Shown piece by piece: positions 46,301 through 56,889 of a stretch of 64,000 bases of DNA. Below the pieces are notes generated by a model that saw only the letters and a program-made list of their open reading frames with translations, searched no databases and was not told the DNA's origin. This stretch comes from Bagarius yarrelli. Taxonomy: Eukaryota; Chordata; Actinopteri; Siluriformes; Sisoridae. The first letter of the stretch is position 1. Each line of letters begins with the position of its first letter. The stretch lies in NCBI GenBank assembly GCA_005784505.1, contig VCAZ01000012.1:997501-1061500 (forward strand), read 5' to 3'. The position numbers were made by a program, and so were the translations under genes.

Positions 46301-46850
46301 TTTACTCTGTATTTACTGTATTATACATCCATAACTATCTATCCTTACACTTCTCTCTATTCTATCCATATTTACTCTGTATTTACTGTATCACATCCAT
46401 AACTATCTATCCTTACACTTCTCTCTATTCTATCCATATTTACTGTATTTACTGTATTATACATCCATAACTATCTATCCTTACACTTCTCTCTATTCTA
46501 TCCATATTTACTCTGTATTTACTGTATTATATATCTATAACTATCTATCCTTACACTTCTCTCTATTCCACCCATATATTTACTCTGTAGTTACTGTATC
46601 ACACATCCATAACTATCTATATCCTTACACTTCTCTCTATTCCATCCATATTTACTCTGTGTATTTACTGTATATATATTATTATTATATCTCTATCTAT
46701 AACTATCTATCCTTACACTTCTCTCTATTCCATCCATATTTACTGTATTTACTGTATCATACATCCATAACTATCTATCCTTACACTTCTGTATATTCCA
46801 TCCATATTTACTCTGTATTTACTGTATCACACATCTATAACTATAACTTG
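43345..46850. repeat. 70-bp minisatellite, about 49 copies
   Basis: The unit reads 'tatccatatttactctgtat' - 'ttactgta' - variable 'tcacacatcc' or 'ttatacatcc' - 'ataactatctatccttacac' - 'ttctctctattc', with an exact 70-bp step in well-preserved stretches (45181, 45251, 45321). Indels of 1-20 bp occur mainly at 43860-43950, 44330-44570 and 46660-46700. The variable decamer has three main forms: tcacacatc, ttatacatc and tcatacatc. There is no coding potential. Confidence 0.97.
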
Positions 46851-47297
46851 CTTAGATGGATAAAAAAAGCAATGCCGTGAATGTTGGATAAGATAAAAAA
46901 GAAGAAAAGAAAAAAAACATATAAATTAATTAACCCTAAGTTAAGGGTTAAGGGCCTTGCTCAGGGGCCCAGCAGCAGCTTCTTGTTGGTGTTAATAATT
47001 GAAACCATGATCTTCTTCTTCTTCTTCTACCTCTCCTCTGTCGTCTTTCTTCTTCCTACTAGCATGTTGATGTTGAACCACCAACATCAAGCATGTCTAT
47101 GACAAATGTCCATTTAAAAGCTGGACATTTCTGAAATCTCTGGGACAAATCAGGTTCAACATGTCCTATGATTTTAATTTTGATCTTATTAGATTTTATG
47201 ACTGCTTGGATTTTGTGAAAAGTTTTTTCGTCTTTTCTTTGTCAAATCAGTGTTCAATCATTATTCATTGAGAAAGTAAAAATGCAGAAATGTTTTG
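46851..47297. other. Unique sequence plus SINE
   Basis: A-rich patch at 46888-46915, then a SINE (separate entry), then a CTT repeat (47011-47027) and unique DNA. Confidence 0.4.
46930..47015 (-). repeat. tRNA-headed SINE fragment
   Basis: 'ttaagggttaagggccttgc' and 'tcaggggcccagcagcagct' followed by the B-box remnant 'ttgaaaccatgatctt'. Confidence 0.82.
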
Positions 47298-47431
47298 GTT
47301 AGGGAATAGGGTTAGGGGATCGGGTTAGGGGATAGGGTTAGAGGTTTAGGGGTTAGGGGTTAGGGATAGGGTTAGGGAATAGGGTTAGGGAATAGGGTTA
47401 GGGGATCGGGTTAGGGGATAGGGTTAGGGGA

Positions 47432-47436
<5 letters not shown>
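47298..47436. repeat. Degenerate TTAGGG-like tract
   Basis: Eleven TTAGGG words in 139 bp, mostly as 'gggttaggggata' or 'gggttagggaata' 13-mers, plus 'ttaggggttagggg' in the centre. G-rich on the plus strand and directly followed by (GT)n. Resembles an interstitial telomere-like repeat, but the unit is longer than the canonical hexamer. Confidence 0.9.
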
Positions 47437-47471
<35 letters not shown>

Positions 47472-47581
47472 GCAACCACACACTGATACTGACCGGGCAA
47501 TGCTGAGACACACTGATACCTGCTTTAAGAAGCTTTGCACTCTGGAGCAAACTTAATACAGTCCGAAAGCCTCTTTTTGGA

Positions 47582-47625
<44 letters not shown>
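47435..47625. repeat. Two (GT)n blocks 115 bp apart
   Basis: (GT)n at 47436-47468 and 47584-47624, with unique DNA between. The open frames across them are artefacts. Confidence 0.95.
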
Positions 47626-47626
<1 letters not shown>

Positions 47627-48080
47627 AGGGTGGAATGTGGTGTATCTCCATCTCCACATGGTATCATCAGCCCAGGAGATCATACAGTAGGATGGGAATT
47701 AACCACCCACTACTATTAAATCTCCCCACAGCCTCGTCTATCTGCTGCTCTGAGTGTCACACACTGATTATTTTAACCTACTTTGGATAAACTTGTTTGT
47801 TGGAGGACGACACACGAAAACTACCATACTATCAAAAAAACTCTTTAATAATTAATTACTTTTTATTTTATTTAACACAATGAACGATGGCGTCTATATA
47901 AAGTGTTATAATGACTTTTATACTATTACACATGGTGACCTTTGACCTGCAATGACAAAAAGCTTATTTATGGACTTACGGAGAGATAATTATACAATAA
48001 CCATTAGAATTACATCAATAACAATTAATGTGTCTTATACATATAATACAAACTAAATGTTTTGTGTTTTTTTTGTCAGT
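47626..48080. other. Unique spacer
   Basis: No gene or repeat family recognised. Confidence 0.4.
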
Positions 48081-48086
48081 TTGTTT

Positions 48087-48915
48087 TGGTTGGCTGGTTG
48101 GTTGGTTTGGTTGTTGGTGGTTGTTGTTTAGTTGGTTGGTTGGTTGGTTGGTTAGCTAGTTTGTTAGTTGGTTGGCTGGTTGGTTGGTTGATTGTTTGGT
48201 TGGTTGGGTTGGTTGGTTGGTTAGTTGGCAGACTAGTTGGTTTGTTGGTTTGTTTGTTTTGTTATGTTGGTTGGTTGGTTGGTTGTTGGTTGGTTTTGTT
48301 GGTTGGTTGGGGGTTGGTTATTGGTTGGGTTGGTGTTGTTTGGTTTGGTTGGTTGATTGATTTGTTGGTTGGTTGGTTGGTTAGTTGGTTGGTTGGTTGG
48401 TTGGTTGGTTGGTTGTTTGGTTGGTTGATTGGTTGGTTGATGGGTTGGTTGGTTTGGTTGGTTGGTTGGTTGGTTTGGTTGGTTGGTTGGTTGATTGGTT
48501 GGTTGGTTTGGTTGGTTGGTTGATTGGTTAATTGTTTGGTTGGTTAATTGGTTGGTTGGTTGGTTGGTTGGTTGGTTGGTTGGTTGGTTGGTGGTTGGTT
48601 GAGGTTTTTGTTGGTTATTGGTTGTTGGTTGAACATTGGTTGGTGGTTGGTTGTTGAGGGTTGTTGGTGTGGTGGTTGGTGGTGGTGGTTGGTGATAACA
48701 TTGGTTGGTTAGTTGTATTCAGGATTTTTGGTGTGGTTGGTTGGTTGGTTAGGTAAGTTGTTTAGTGTGGTTGGTGGTTTTGGTGGGGGATGGTTGGTTA
48801 TGGTTGGTTAGTGTTGGTTGTTGTTGGTGGTGGTTGGTTGGTTAATTGGTTGATTGTTGGATTGGGTTGGATTGGTGGACATTGGTGGTTGGTTGGTGGT
48901 TGGTTGGTTATGGTC
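48087..48915. repeat. (TTGG)n array, about 830 bp
   Basis: Nearly all TTGG/GGTT units with single-base insertions. From 48600 on it decays into TTGGTGG and GGTGTGG words. G-rich on the plus strand with GG runs every 2-3 bases, so two-layer G-quadruplexes are possible throughout. The Gly/Leu/Val/Trp-rich open frame is an artefact. Confidence 0.96.
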
Positions 48916-49472
48916 AGTTGTTTTATTGATTAATGACATATTTTAGGTTATAAGGTTTATATATTCCATTAATGGTTAAGGTTATTATTCATTTATCCTA
49001 GAAATCATTAATTATTCATTATATTTAGGTTTACATAGGTTTATGTCATAATCAAGATAGATGCCTATTTTAATTAGATGTTTATTGTATAGGTTTGTTA
49101 AGGTTTGTTTTTATTTTTTTTTTGTTACCATGATAGATTTTTATTCAGAATTCCAGCTTTTAATGATTTTTTTTAATTGGGGATTTGTTTAATCATGTGA
49201 TTTGGGGATATTAAAAATGCTTGATTTGAGGGCGATTAAAAAAATTTTAAAGTTTTTATTTTTATTTTTTTTATTACCTGAAACTTAAAACTGAACGTCA
49301 GTTTAAAATGTAAGTCTGGCATAAAACTAAATGGATAAAAGACGTCACTGAAACAAAAGTTTGGTGATTAATTAGTCTTTAAGGACGGTTTATTATCTGT
49401 GAGCTGTTAATGGAATAATCTACTATTCTCAGATCCATTTTACATTTTAGGGCAATTAGGATTCAGTTGCTG

Positions 49473-49478
<6 letters not shown>
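48916..49478. other. AT-rich sequence
   Basis: TTATT and TTTAGG words, no gene. (GT)n follows at 49478-49510. Confidence 0.5.
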
Positions 49479-49512
<34 letters not shown>

Positions 49513-49539
49513 GACTTAGATACACTTGTCAACTAATCG

Positions 49540-49905
49540 AATGTGAAATATCCACATTGTAGAGAGAGAAGGGCCCATGCAGGCCCCGACTTCAGGGGGA
49601 GTAATTGGCTTTCTCCCTGCCGCTGGCTTTTATGTCATTTGGATGAGGGGTTAATAAGGATGGGCACTAAGAGGATTATCATTCCATTTGGCTGTGGCCG
49701 CATAGAGAAGAGGTTTGAGTGTGTCCTTCTCACTGTCAGCCCTCGTTTCCCTCAAAGCGATCAGAACGATGGACAATCGTAAATAAATCCCCAGTCTGAG
49801 TCATGCAGCGAGGTGATGAAGACTCTGAATACATCAGGCTGTTCCATCAGATCCAACCTCAGGAACGGCAGCAGACAGGAGGATGAGGGATTAACACACC
49901 TTACA
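49540..49905. promoter_or_regulatory. Candidate conserved non-coding element with two GGATTA sites
   Basis: Unique, GC-balanced DNA after a (GT)n. Contains GTAATTGG (49601-49608), GGTTAATAAGGATG, GGATTATC (GGATTA at 49673-49678), a Sox-like AACGATGGACAATCG and a second GGATTA at 49888-49893. The 79-codon open frame has no domain or splice context. Regulatory function inferred. Confidence 0.42.
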
Positions 49906-50430
49906 GTCTTTATAGTTTTACTTTTGTCCCTTTTTTAGAAGAGCATGTGTACAACAGTAGTGCTTCACTCTGGAGTTATTTTCCTGCTGTCTTCTGATTA
50001 TTATTTTTATCTTTATATTCATACAAATTAGGACATACATCAATGGAATTTATGTGCTATATACAGCAAAGCATGTGGGATATACAGTACAGTAAAAAAG
50101 TGATAAAACTGGTGTACAATACATCAAGAACTGCTACCAAATTTTTTAAATAAAATTGAATAAAAGAATTAAAGAGGTGAAATAAAAAATAAAATTAATA
50201 AAATAAAAATCTTAATAAAATAAAATTTAAAATAAATAAATAAAAAATACATTTAAAAAAAACTAACTAATTAAAACTAATTAAAGTTTTAAATTTTATT
50301 TAATAAATAATTTTTAAAAAACACTTTATTTATTTTATTTATATTTAATTTAATTTGGTTTAATTATAAATTATTCTGTGTTTTTTATTTCACAATCAGG
50401 ACTGTGTTTATTGCATATTTCACTGCCGAT
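49906..50430. other. Very AT-rich sequence
   Basis: AATAAAAT and TTTATTT runs (50140-50380). No feature. Confidence 0.5.
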
Positions 50431-50705
50431 ATAATGCAAATGTAAAGTTTATTTGTCATGTACAAAATCATACATTGTACCTAACCGCAGCAGGACCCGT
50501 GGCATCGGGGGGCAGGAGTGGGCTTAGCCCACCTAAATGTACAACTTGCCCATATAATCAAAACTTGATTTTCCCTTTTTTAAAATGAACAATGGGGGAA
50601 AACAATACAGAAAATACCGGCCCGGTTTCTATTTTCTGATTAGGTGGGCCAACCCATCCAACCCATCCAGCCCCCAAATCAACCACAGAGAATAGAAAAG
50701 TTTTA
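50431..50705. other. Possible transposon-derived stretch
   Basis: 'aaagtttatttgtcatgtac' resembles a SINE subfamily 2 tail in reverse (50455-50490). It is followed by 'gggcttagcccacctaaatg' and 'gattaggtgggccaacccat', which share an imperfect inverted GTGGGC/GCCCAC motif. Not assignable. Confidence 0.3.
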
Positions 50706-51089
50706 CACAAGTTCTATATTTATAGGCTCCACACTGCCATATCAGATTATCACTTGCCTATTTACCAAAATAACTTTTTATAAAATGGGGGGTAAACATG
50801 AAAAAAAATAAATAAATAAATTTAAATATGGGATTGATCAATTTATCAAATAAAACAAAGGTCCTGTTATTCCTTGTTTGACTTTCAGTATATCAAACAA
50901 GCAAATCTCAGTTGTAGCCATACGATCCAATCAAATTTGATTTCAAGGTTTTAATTTAAAAAATCCTATTAGATTTGAGTTCTTATTTATGTGAGAATAT
51001 TGGCTATGAGGGAAACTCTATTGGGTGTCGGGTTCCCCTATGTCTAATTGCCCTATCGGCCCACTGTAATATAAGCCGCTAGAACCTGC
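50706..51089. other. AT-rich spacer
   Basis: No feature recognised. Confidence 0.4.
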
Positions 51090-51735
51090 CCTGAACTGCA
51101 GAATAATTATTCGTGCGCAAAGAATAAGAAGAAAAAATTCTACTATCCTGAGAGTTTTGGGAGGTTCACACTGATCCGCGAGAATTCGGTGTGTTTCTGA
51201 TTCCAGCAGCATCAGTTCAGTAAAGCTGAAAGGTTTCCATACAGAACCAGGAACCAATTTCAAAGTGCAGAAGCTCCATACAGGAGTAAAGCATCAAGAG
51301 GAGTTAAGCTCGTCTTGTCTCTCTTTTTCTCATCCGTCTGTCTGTCTGTCTGTCTGTCTTCTCATCTGTCTGTCTCCTCCATTCCCCTCATCTCTCCTCC
51401 TCCTGAAATCTATCCCGGATTCAGCAGCTTTAAAAGCGAACGCACTCAATCAATTATGAATGAAATAATCTGCTTATAATATTAGTGGGTTTTTTTCTTA
51501 CACTGGAGGAAATGCGGGCAGATTAAAATAAAGCATCAACCCCGAATCAGTTTTAGCGCTATCTAAAGTGACAGCGGGAGAATGACGGAAAAGGGATGGA
51601 GAGAAAGTTAAAATGATTATGTAGATCTGCGTCACCCGCAAACCGAGCCGCAAATCCTGGCGGGATCTGGCAACGCGGGAGGAAAAGATTATTCCTGCTC
51701 TTATTTATAGGCATGGAGATCGTTAAAGCCATTTT
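51090..51735. promoter_or_regulatory. Candidate conserved non-coding region
   Basis: Two unique blocks (51090-51300 and 51410-51735) around a (TCTG)n patch (51331-51358). The right block has 'actcaatcaattatgaatga', 'gcagattaaaataaagcatc' and 'ggaaaagattattcctgctc', several TAAT/ATTA cores. No coding signal on either strand. Regulatory role inferred. Confidence 0.38.
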
Positions 51736-51763
51736 TACATCATAGAATAATACATAGCATTCT

Positions 51764-51767
<4 letters not shown>

Positions 51768-51800
<33 letters not shown>
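51768..51800. repeat. (CA)n microsatellite
   Basis: About 16 CA units. Confidence 0.97.
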
Positions 51801-51801
<1 letters not shown>

Positions 51802-52139
51802 TTTGTTGTTTTTGTTGTGCTCATGGTTTGGATACTCATCAACAATTATGGATGATTTTATACAAAATCTATAATTAGACCCACCAAAAAATTAACTTAA
51901 AATATATATTAATATATTAAAATATGCCTTTTGTTCATAAATAAAGTAATTTTGTTTATTTTAAAGGGTCTATTTTAAGTGTGATATTTATGTAATCTGT
52001 TATGGCTGTGATTATAGTGATTCCTCATAATGATAGTGATTATCACGTAACAAAAACATCCTAAAATCCTTACACGCTTCTGTTCAAACTTATGTTATGT
52101 CAAACACTTTTTTCACTCTATTAATGTGTTATACAATAT
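51801..52139. other. AT-rich spacer
   Basis: No feature recognised. Confidence 0.45.
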
Positions 52140-52612
52140 TAATAACATTCGATATGACCAAATGTTTTAGGACACCCCACATCCACATCAGTGTGTTTTC
52201 CCAAATCATAGTATGGTTCCATTCTCTCTTCACTGCAACTTCAATATGACAATGTGCCTGTCCACAAATTCCCTGATCTCCATGAAGACATGCTGTGTTC
52301 TGCAAGTTCACGCAGCGAGTTCTGGAGTGGAGGAACTCTTATCAACCCCTAACACTGAACACCTTTAGGATGAACTGGAACCCCGACTGAACCCCAGACC
52401 TCCTCACCTCAACATTAGTGTCTGATCTCATTAATAGTATTGGAACTGGATGAACAAAATCCACACAGTCATCTAGTGGAAAACCAGCACAGAAGACTGG
52501 GGTAATTATAGAAGGAAGACTGAGACTAATATCTGGAAAAGGATAAAAAAACACATATAAATGTGATGTTTCAGTGTCCCAATACTTTTGTCTATATAGT
52601 GTAATATAATTG
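52140..52612 (+). mobile_element. Non-autonomous DNA transposon, near full length
   Basis: The left end 'gatatgaccaaatgttttag' (52151 on) and the right end 'gtgtcccaatacttttgtct' (52574 on, then 'atatagtgt') are imperfect terminal inverted repeats of the common fish 'acaaaagtattgggacac' type. Internal DNA has no transposase frame. Truncated relatives lie at 25015-25264 and 41596-41823. The superfamily is not assigned. Confidence 0.8.
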
Positions 52613-52692
52613 TATCAGGTCAAAGGTCATTCTTCCTCTCTAATTCTAACCTACTTCTAATCTAACCTACTTCTGATCTAACCTAATTAACC

Positions 52693-52890
52693 AGTGGGAA
52701 GTTGTAGCACAGTGGTTAAAGTGTTGCTAATCAGTAGATACAATTTCCAAGATTACCAAGATGCCTCAGTTGGGCCCCTGAGAAAGGTCCCTAACCCTTA
52801 ACTGCTCAGTTGGATAAAATTATGAGATTAATGTAAATAACTCTAGATAAAGGCGTCTGCCAAATGTCAGAAATGAAAATATAAATCAAT
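52693..52890 (+). repeat. tRNA-headed SINE with V-SINE-like motif
   Basis: 'gggaagttgtagcacagtgg' head, 'ttgggcccctgagaaaggtc', 'taactgctcagttggataaa' and 'gataaaggcgtctgccaaat' tail motif (52846-52865). Confidence 0.92.
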
Positions 52891-52899
52891 CCCTATTAT

Positions 52900-53065
52900 C
52901 ATAGAGCAAGTGGTATTTTAGTGGTTAACAGGCTAGGCTGCTGATGGGAAGGTCATCAATAGTGGGCCCCTGAGCATGGCCCTTAACCCTCAACTGCTCA
53001 GTTTTATAAAATTAGATAAAATGTAAGATAAGGGCCAAATGTCAGAAAAGTAAATGTTAATGAAA
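52900..53065 (+). repeat. tRNA-headed SINE, second tandem copy
   Basis: 'gagcaagtggtattttagtg' head, 'gtgggcccctgagcatggcc' and 'aactgctcagttttataaaa'. The tail is shortened to 'aagggccaaatgtcagaaaa'. Confidence 0.9.
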
Positions 53066-53310
53066 AGCATTTCAGTCCACACAAAAATGGCCCCGTTCAC
53101 TTTCACATGTATACTCTGGACAGTAACTTTGTGTTTTTAGGACATTTCAGTGTTTGCAATCCCGTCCACACATAACAGCGCAATAAATATCGGAGTATCT
53201 GAATCAGGCTGTTGGACTTCTTTAAACAGACCATCCTGTGGGTCAATTAACTCTTAAAAGCCCCATGGGAGCCCTTGTCTGTGTATAATAGAGACGTTTG
53301 GACCTCCGGA
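53066..53310. other. Unique spacer
   Basis: No feature recognised. Confidence 0.4.
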
Positions 53311-53318
53311 GTTGTGTT

Positions 53319-53379
<61 letters not shown>

Positions 53380-53384
53380 AAGAC
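53311..53384. repeat. (TG)n-(AG)n compound microsatellite
   Basis: About 11 TG units joined directly to about 20 GA units. A further (CA)n lies at 53481-53504 and TG-rich sequence at 53640-53690. Confidence 0.95.
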
Positions 53385-53699
53385 CTCTGGGACACAACCA
53401 ATATACATATGAATAAGTTGCCCAGGGCAGAGTGTAGTGAAAGTGTATTATAACACATCAGTACAATTTAACTGCATACCACACACACACACACACACAC
53501 ACAAGTTTGTGTTTGTGTATATATGTGTGTATAAACACAAGCAGTTCGAACTCATAATATTAAAACAAACTGCAAAAGTATTGGCACCCGGTGTAGTGAC
53601 AATGAACAAACCTTTGAACTAAAAATCAAACTGAAAAAATGTGTGTGTCTGGGTGTGTTTGTGTGTGTGTTTGTGTGTGTGCGTGTGTTCGTATAGCAT

Positions 53700-54110
53700 G
53701 TGCTTTGATCATCCATCACCTCGCCTAAGTGTTTAACAATAGAAACATAACCACATCTCCCCTCCTCTCATTCATCACCCTGATACCACCTCCACACCCA
53801 GCTGTCAATCAAACACAGTGGCTCCGCCTTCTCCAGACCACTCAGTCATTTATATCTCATTATAACACCACAGCTCAGAATTAACATTAATTGTTAAAAT
53901 TACTCTTACTGTGTTTTATTCACCGGACACATTTATATTTAATAAAAGTAATTTAAATAAAATTTATTTGGTATTTTTTCAAGTTAGGGTTTAATGAATT
54001 AAAGTGTACATTGAAATAAAATCTTTTCTAAAAAATTGGGTTATATTCTTTAAATTTTAATATTTAATTTATTATTTTTAAAAAATATATTAATTAATAA
54101 ATAATAAATA
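53700..54110. other. Unique sequence grading into AT-rich DNA
   Basis: 53700-53890 is C-rich ('ccatcacctcgcctaagtgt', 'caccctgataccacctccac') and unique, possibly regulatory; the rest is AT-rich. No gene. Confidence 0.35.
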
Positions 54111-54114
54111 AACA

Positions 54115-54385
54115 TCAAAAAAGAGAGATATAAAGAAAGAAAAAAGGAAGGAAGGAAGGAAGGAAATAAGGAAGGAAATATGGAAGGAAGGAAATAAGGA
54201 AGGAAGGAGAAAAAAAAAAAAGAGCGAAAAGAAAAGAAAGAAAAAAAAAAAGAAAGAAAGAAAGAAAGAAAGAAAGCAAAGGAAAAGAAAGCAAAAAAAA
54301 GGAAGGAAGGAGGAAAGGAAAAATGGGTGAATGATTAAAAGAAAGAAGAATGGAAAAACATAAAGAAAAAAACACAAGGAGGTAT
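54115..54385. repeat. Purine-only array (GGAA, GAAA)
   Basis: GGAA and AAAG repeats over about 260 bp with hardly any pyrimidine on the plus strand. F/L/S-rich minus-strand open frames are artefacts. Confidence 0.95.
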
Positions 54386-54479
54386 AATGGAAGTGTGGAT
54401 AAATTGATTTATGCAGACGTATTTTGCTGTATAAATTGAGGAACCTGTAGTGGCTGGAATTGATTTACTCCTTAAACTA

Positions 54480-54521
<42 letters not shown>
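54480..54521. repeat. (TG)n microsatellite
   Basis: About 20 TG units. Confidence 0.97.
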
Positions 54522-54522
<1 letters not shown>

Positions 54523-54524
54523 AG

Positions 54525-54935
54525 TCTGAGAAACACATATTTAGACCTCCGGGAGTCATTCTATCGTCCCCCGTCTCAGTCTTTTCCCCCTCAATCTCCC
54601 TCTAACTGAGAGACAGGCTTCGCAAACTGCCCCCAAACGCCACGTTAAACAGAAACACGGAAATGGAAGCTTTAAGTCACTGAATGATATCAGCCGAAGG
54701 TGAGCGGTGGAGAGTTAAATAGTATTTCAGATTTAGTGGTAAACATCTCTCACTGAAATGAGGCAGTGTAAGAGAATTAGCCTCCTATAGCCGCTAGTAT
54801 CGTCGCCCCTTTCGCTGACTTCTACCCCTCTCAGATTTAGAGGCTGGGATGAAAGGCATGGTCATAAAACGCAGCGACAACAAGATGAACTTTCACATAA
54901 ACGTCCTGGGTTTTTATGGTGTTTCCTAATTGTTC
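54525..54935. promoter_or_regulatory. Candidate conserved non-coding element
   Basis: Unique, GC-balanced block: 'cactgaatgatatcagccga', 'gagaattagcctcctatagc', a 'ctctcagatttag' near-repeat of an earlier 'atttcagatttag', and 'gtttcctaattgttctcgtg'. No coding or repeat signal. Regulatory role inferred. Confidence 0.4.
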
Positions 54936-55044
54936 TCGTGTTATAGGGTCACATGACTGCTGGAGAAGTCTACTGTCTACAAAATATTAGCCTGAGAAAT
55001 GTTGTAAGCAATACTGAAAGTGTTAGAACATCGGTTAATGTCTT

Positions 55045-55178
55045 ACACTGATGCACCAAAGATCGTTGGTTACCACAGCTGGGCCCCTGACCAAGGCCCT
55101 TAACCCTCAATCATTCAGTTGGATTGAATAAATAAAATACAAAGAAGTTGCTTTGAATAAGGGGGCAAGTAAATATTG
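55045..55178 (+). repeat. tRNA-headed SINE, head-truncated
   Basis: 'cacagctgggcccctgacca', 'aggcccttaaccctcaatca' and 'ttgctttgaataagggggca' (body and tail). Confidence 0.85.
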
Positions 55179-55204
55179 TAAATTTAAGTAGTGGTTTTTT
55201 GATG

Positions 55205-55352
55205 ATTAAGGGAGGAAGGAAGAAGGGAAGAAAGGAAGGAAGGAAGGAAGGAGGGAAGGAGGGAAGGAAGGAAGGAAGGAAGGAAGGAAGGAGGGAAGGA
55301 AGGAAGGAGGGAAGGAAGAAAGGAAGGAAGGAAGGAAGGAAGGAGGGAAAAA
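55205..55352. repeat. (GGAA)n/(GGGA) purine array
   Basis: About 35 GGAA units with GGGA and GAAA variants. GGAA microsatellites are multimerised ETS core sites; no regulatory role is shown here. Confidence 0.96.
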
Positions 55353-55411
55353 AAATTGCAGTCATTGATGAAGCAATATAGACAAAATAAAGACTAAATC
55401 TGTGCTTATAG

Positions 55412-55598
55412 CTATTGGCAGACACCCTTATCCAGAGCGACTTACAGTTATCTTGATTTTTATCTATCTAAGGTAAGGGCCTTGCTCAGGAGCCCAGCAA
55501 TGGCAGCCACAAGGTTGTGGGAATCGAACCTCTGATTTTCTGATCCACAATCTACTGTAACCACTGAGCTACCACTTCTCTAACATGGATTAAAGCAG
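55412..55598 (-). repeat. tRNA-headed SINE, near full length
   Basis: 'cccttatccagagcgactta' tail, 'gtaagggccttgctcaggag' body, 'tgggaatcgaacctctgatt' B box and 'accactgagctaccacttct' head in reverse. Confidence 0.93.
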
Positions 55599-55613
55599 TA
55601 GCCTCAGACCCGT

Positions 55614-55646
55614 GGGGGGGGGGGGGTGGGGGGGGGGGGGGGGGGG
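55614..55646. repeat. Poly-G run interrupted by one T
   Basis: G13-T-G19. Strong G-quadruplex potential; the exact length may be a sequencing or assembly error. Confidence 0.9.
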
Positions 55647-55689
55647 TTTGGATCTCTGGAACGTTCTTGGATCATAACCAGCTTTCACA

Positions 55690-56135
55690 CTTCACACTGT
55701 TTAGCTTTAAATTAGTGAGCCACGTTTTAATTATAACATAATCATCTTTCGGATCCTAGATTCTTTTATTAATCAGAGCTGTCAGGACTCGTTAGCTTCT
55801 GCGCTAAAACTGTTTCTATAGAAGTGCTGGCCAGCTCCTGCACCGTTTCTTTCCTTCGCCCTCTCATTTTCCCTCTTCTTTTGTTTAGCTAAAGCGAGGG
55901 ATTAAGGCAGATTTCCCTCTAAAGCAGTAGTGCGATGGAGCTTTTATCTCCGAGCGTAGAGAAGGCCACCGAGCTAAAGGATTAGAGAACCACAAAGGGT
56001 CCCGTTGTGTCCGAGCACAAACTCGGAAAGAGAAAAGCAGGAGAAACGCAACTGCCAGCGTGAATATGTCAGCAGCATGGTGGGAAGTTTACTGAAGCTC
56101 GACTCCATCTGACTGAAACACTTCACCTTCAGTCA
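55690..56135. promoter_or_regulatory. Candidate conserved non-coding element with two GGATTA sites
   Basis: Unique, GC-balanced DNA. GGATTAAG (GGATTA at 55899-55904) and GGATTAGA (55979-55984) are bicoid/OTX/DMBX-type sites 80 bp apart in the same orientation, with TTTGTTTAGCTAAAG (forkhead-like) near 55880. No reading frame. Regulatory role inferred. Confidence 0.42.
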
Positions 56136-56400
56136 AGTTTGGGCCACTGTTAGAAAACGGAGGAACATCATTTGGGCTAGAAGAGTGTTCCAATTAATAC
56201 AGGAATCCAGAGGGGCATGAGATATATCGCTACTGGTGGGGAAAAAATGAAAATTTGTTGCTATGATCATCTCTGTCTCTACAGTACAGCCCGCTGATGT
56301 TCCACTTAAAGGTGAGGTCATGTCTCAGTTTACAGTGGCGTTCAATTTGAAGCTTATGGGAAAGTAGACACTCTGTATTTCCGTTTTTATCTAATCTACT
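56136..56400. other. Unique spacer
   Basis: The 62-codon minus-strand open frame here has no recognisable domain. Possibly an extension of the preceding block. Confidence 0.35.
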
Positions 56401-56625
56401 AGTGGCAATAATTATAGTTCCCTTTCAGGAACTCGAGCTGCGTCAAATGCTATGGAAACGCTTTCTGTGTGACCCCAGTCTTAAACCACACATAAAATCA
56501 AACCAATTGGAGAGTGATGTCACTGACCAGGAAATGAAAAGTCAAGCATCCAGCTAGTCAGGCTTCAGCGCATGGTTTGTAGCTTTAGGGGGCTCGCAGG
56601 TTGACCTAGCAAAGGGGTCTGAGAC
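56401..56625 (+). repeat. Probable fish interspersed repeat fragment
   Basis: 'tagttccctttcaggaactc', 'gagctgcgtcaaatgctatg' and 'gctttctgtgtgaccccagt' match my memory of a common fish repeat whose ends read 'gttccctttcagg'. No second copy in the window confirms it. Confidence 0.4.
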
Positions 56626-56889
56626 GGGCCTAGCCCTATGTCAGCTGCCTCCTTCTAGCCCGCTGCTAACTGTGGAGTCGGAATAATGTGCTGCAGCTTC
56701 TTCCTTTCTCAAGAATGTTCTCTTACTGCAGGCATCTTACGATAAAGAGCTTGAACACCAGCGCAGTCCCTGGGGTCTGAGAAGCTGCTGGTTAGGCTAG
56801 AGTTAGGGGTCAGGTACGGCATTTCCGCTTATGAATGACCAAGACTTATATTGTTCTCATAGCGTTTGAAGCAGCTTAAGTTTCCAAAG
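56626..56889. other. Unique sequence
   Basis: May continue the fragment above; nothing recognised. Confidence 0.35.

Noticed and set aside
43343..46850. Could the 70-bp array be CRISPR-like?
   Set aside because: There are no unique spacers: the whole unit repeats, with only one short variable slot. The genome is vertebrate.
48062..48523. 153-codon open frame rich in Gly, Leu, Trp, Val
   Set aside because: It is a translation of (TTGG)n with occasional insertions.
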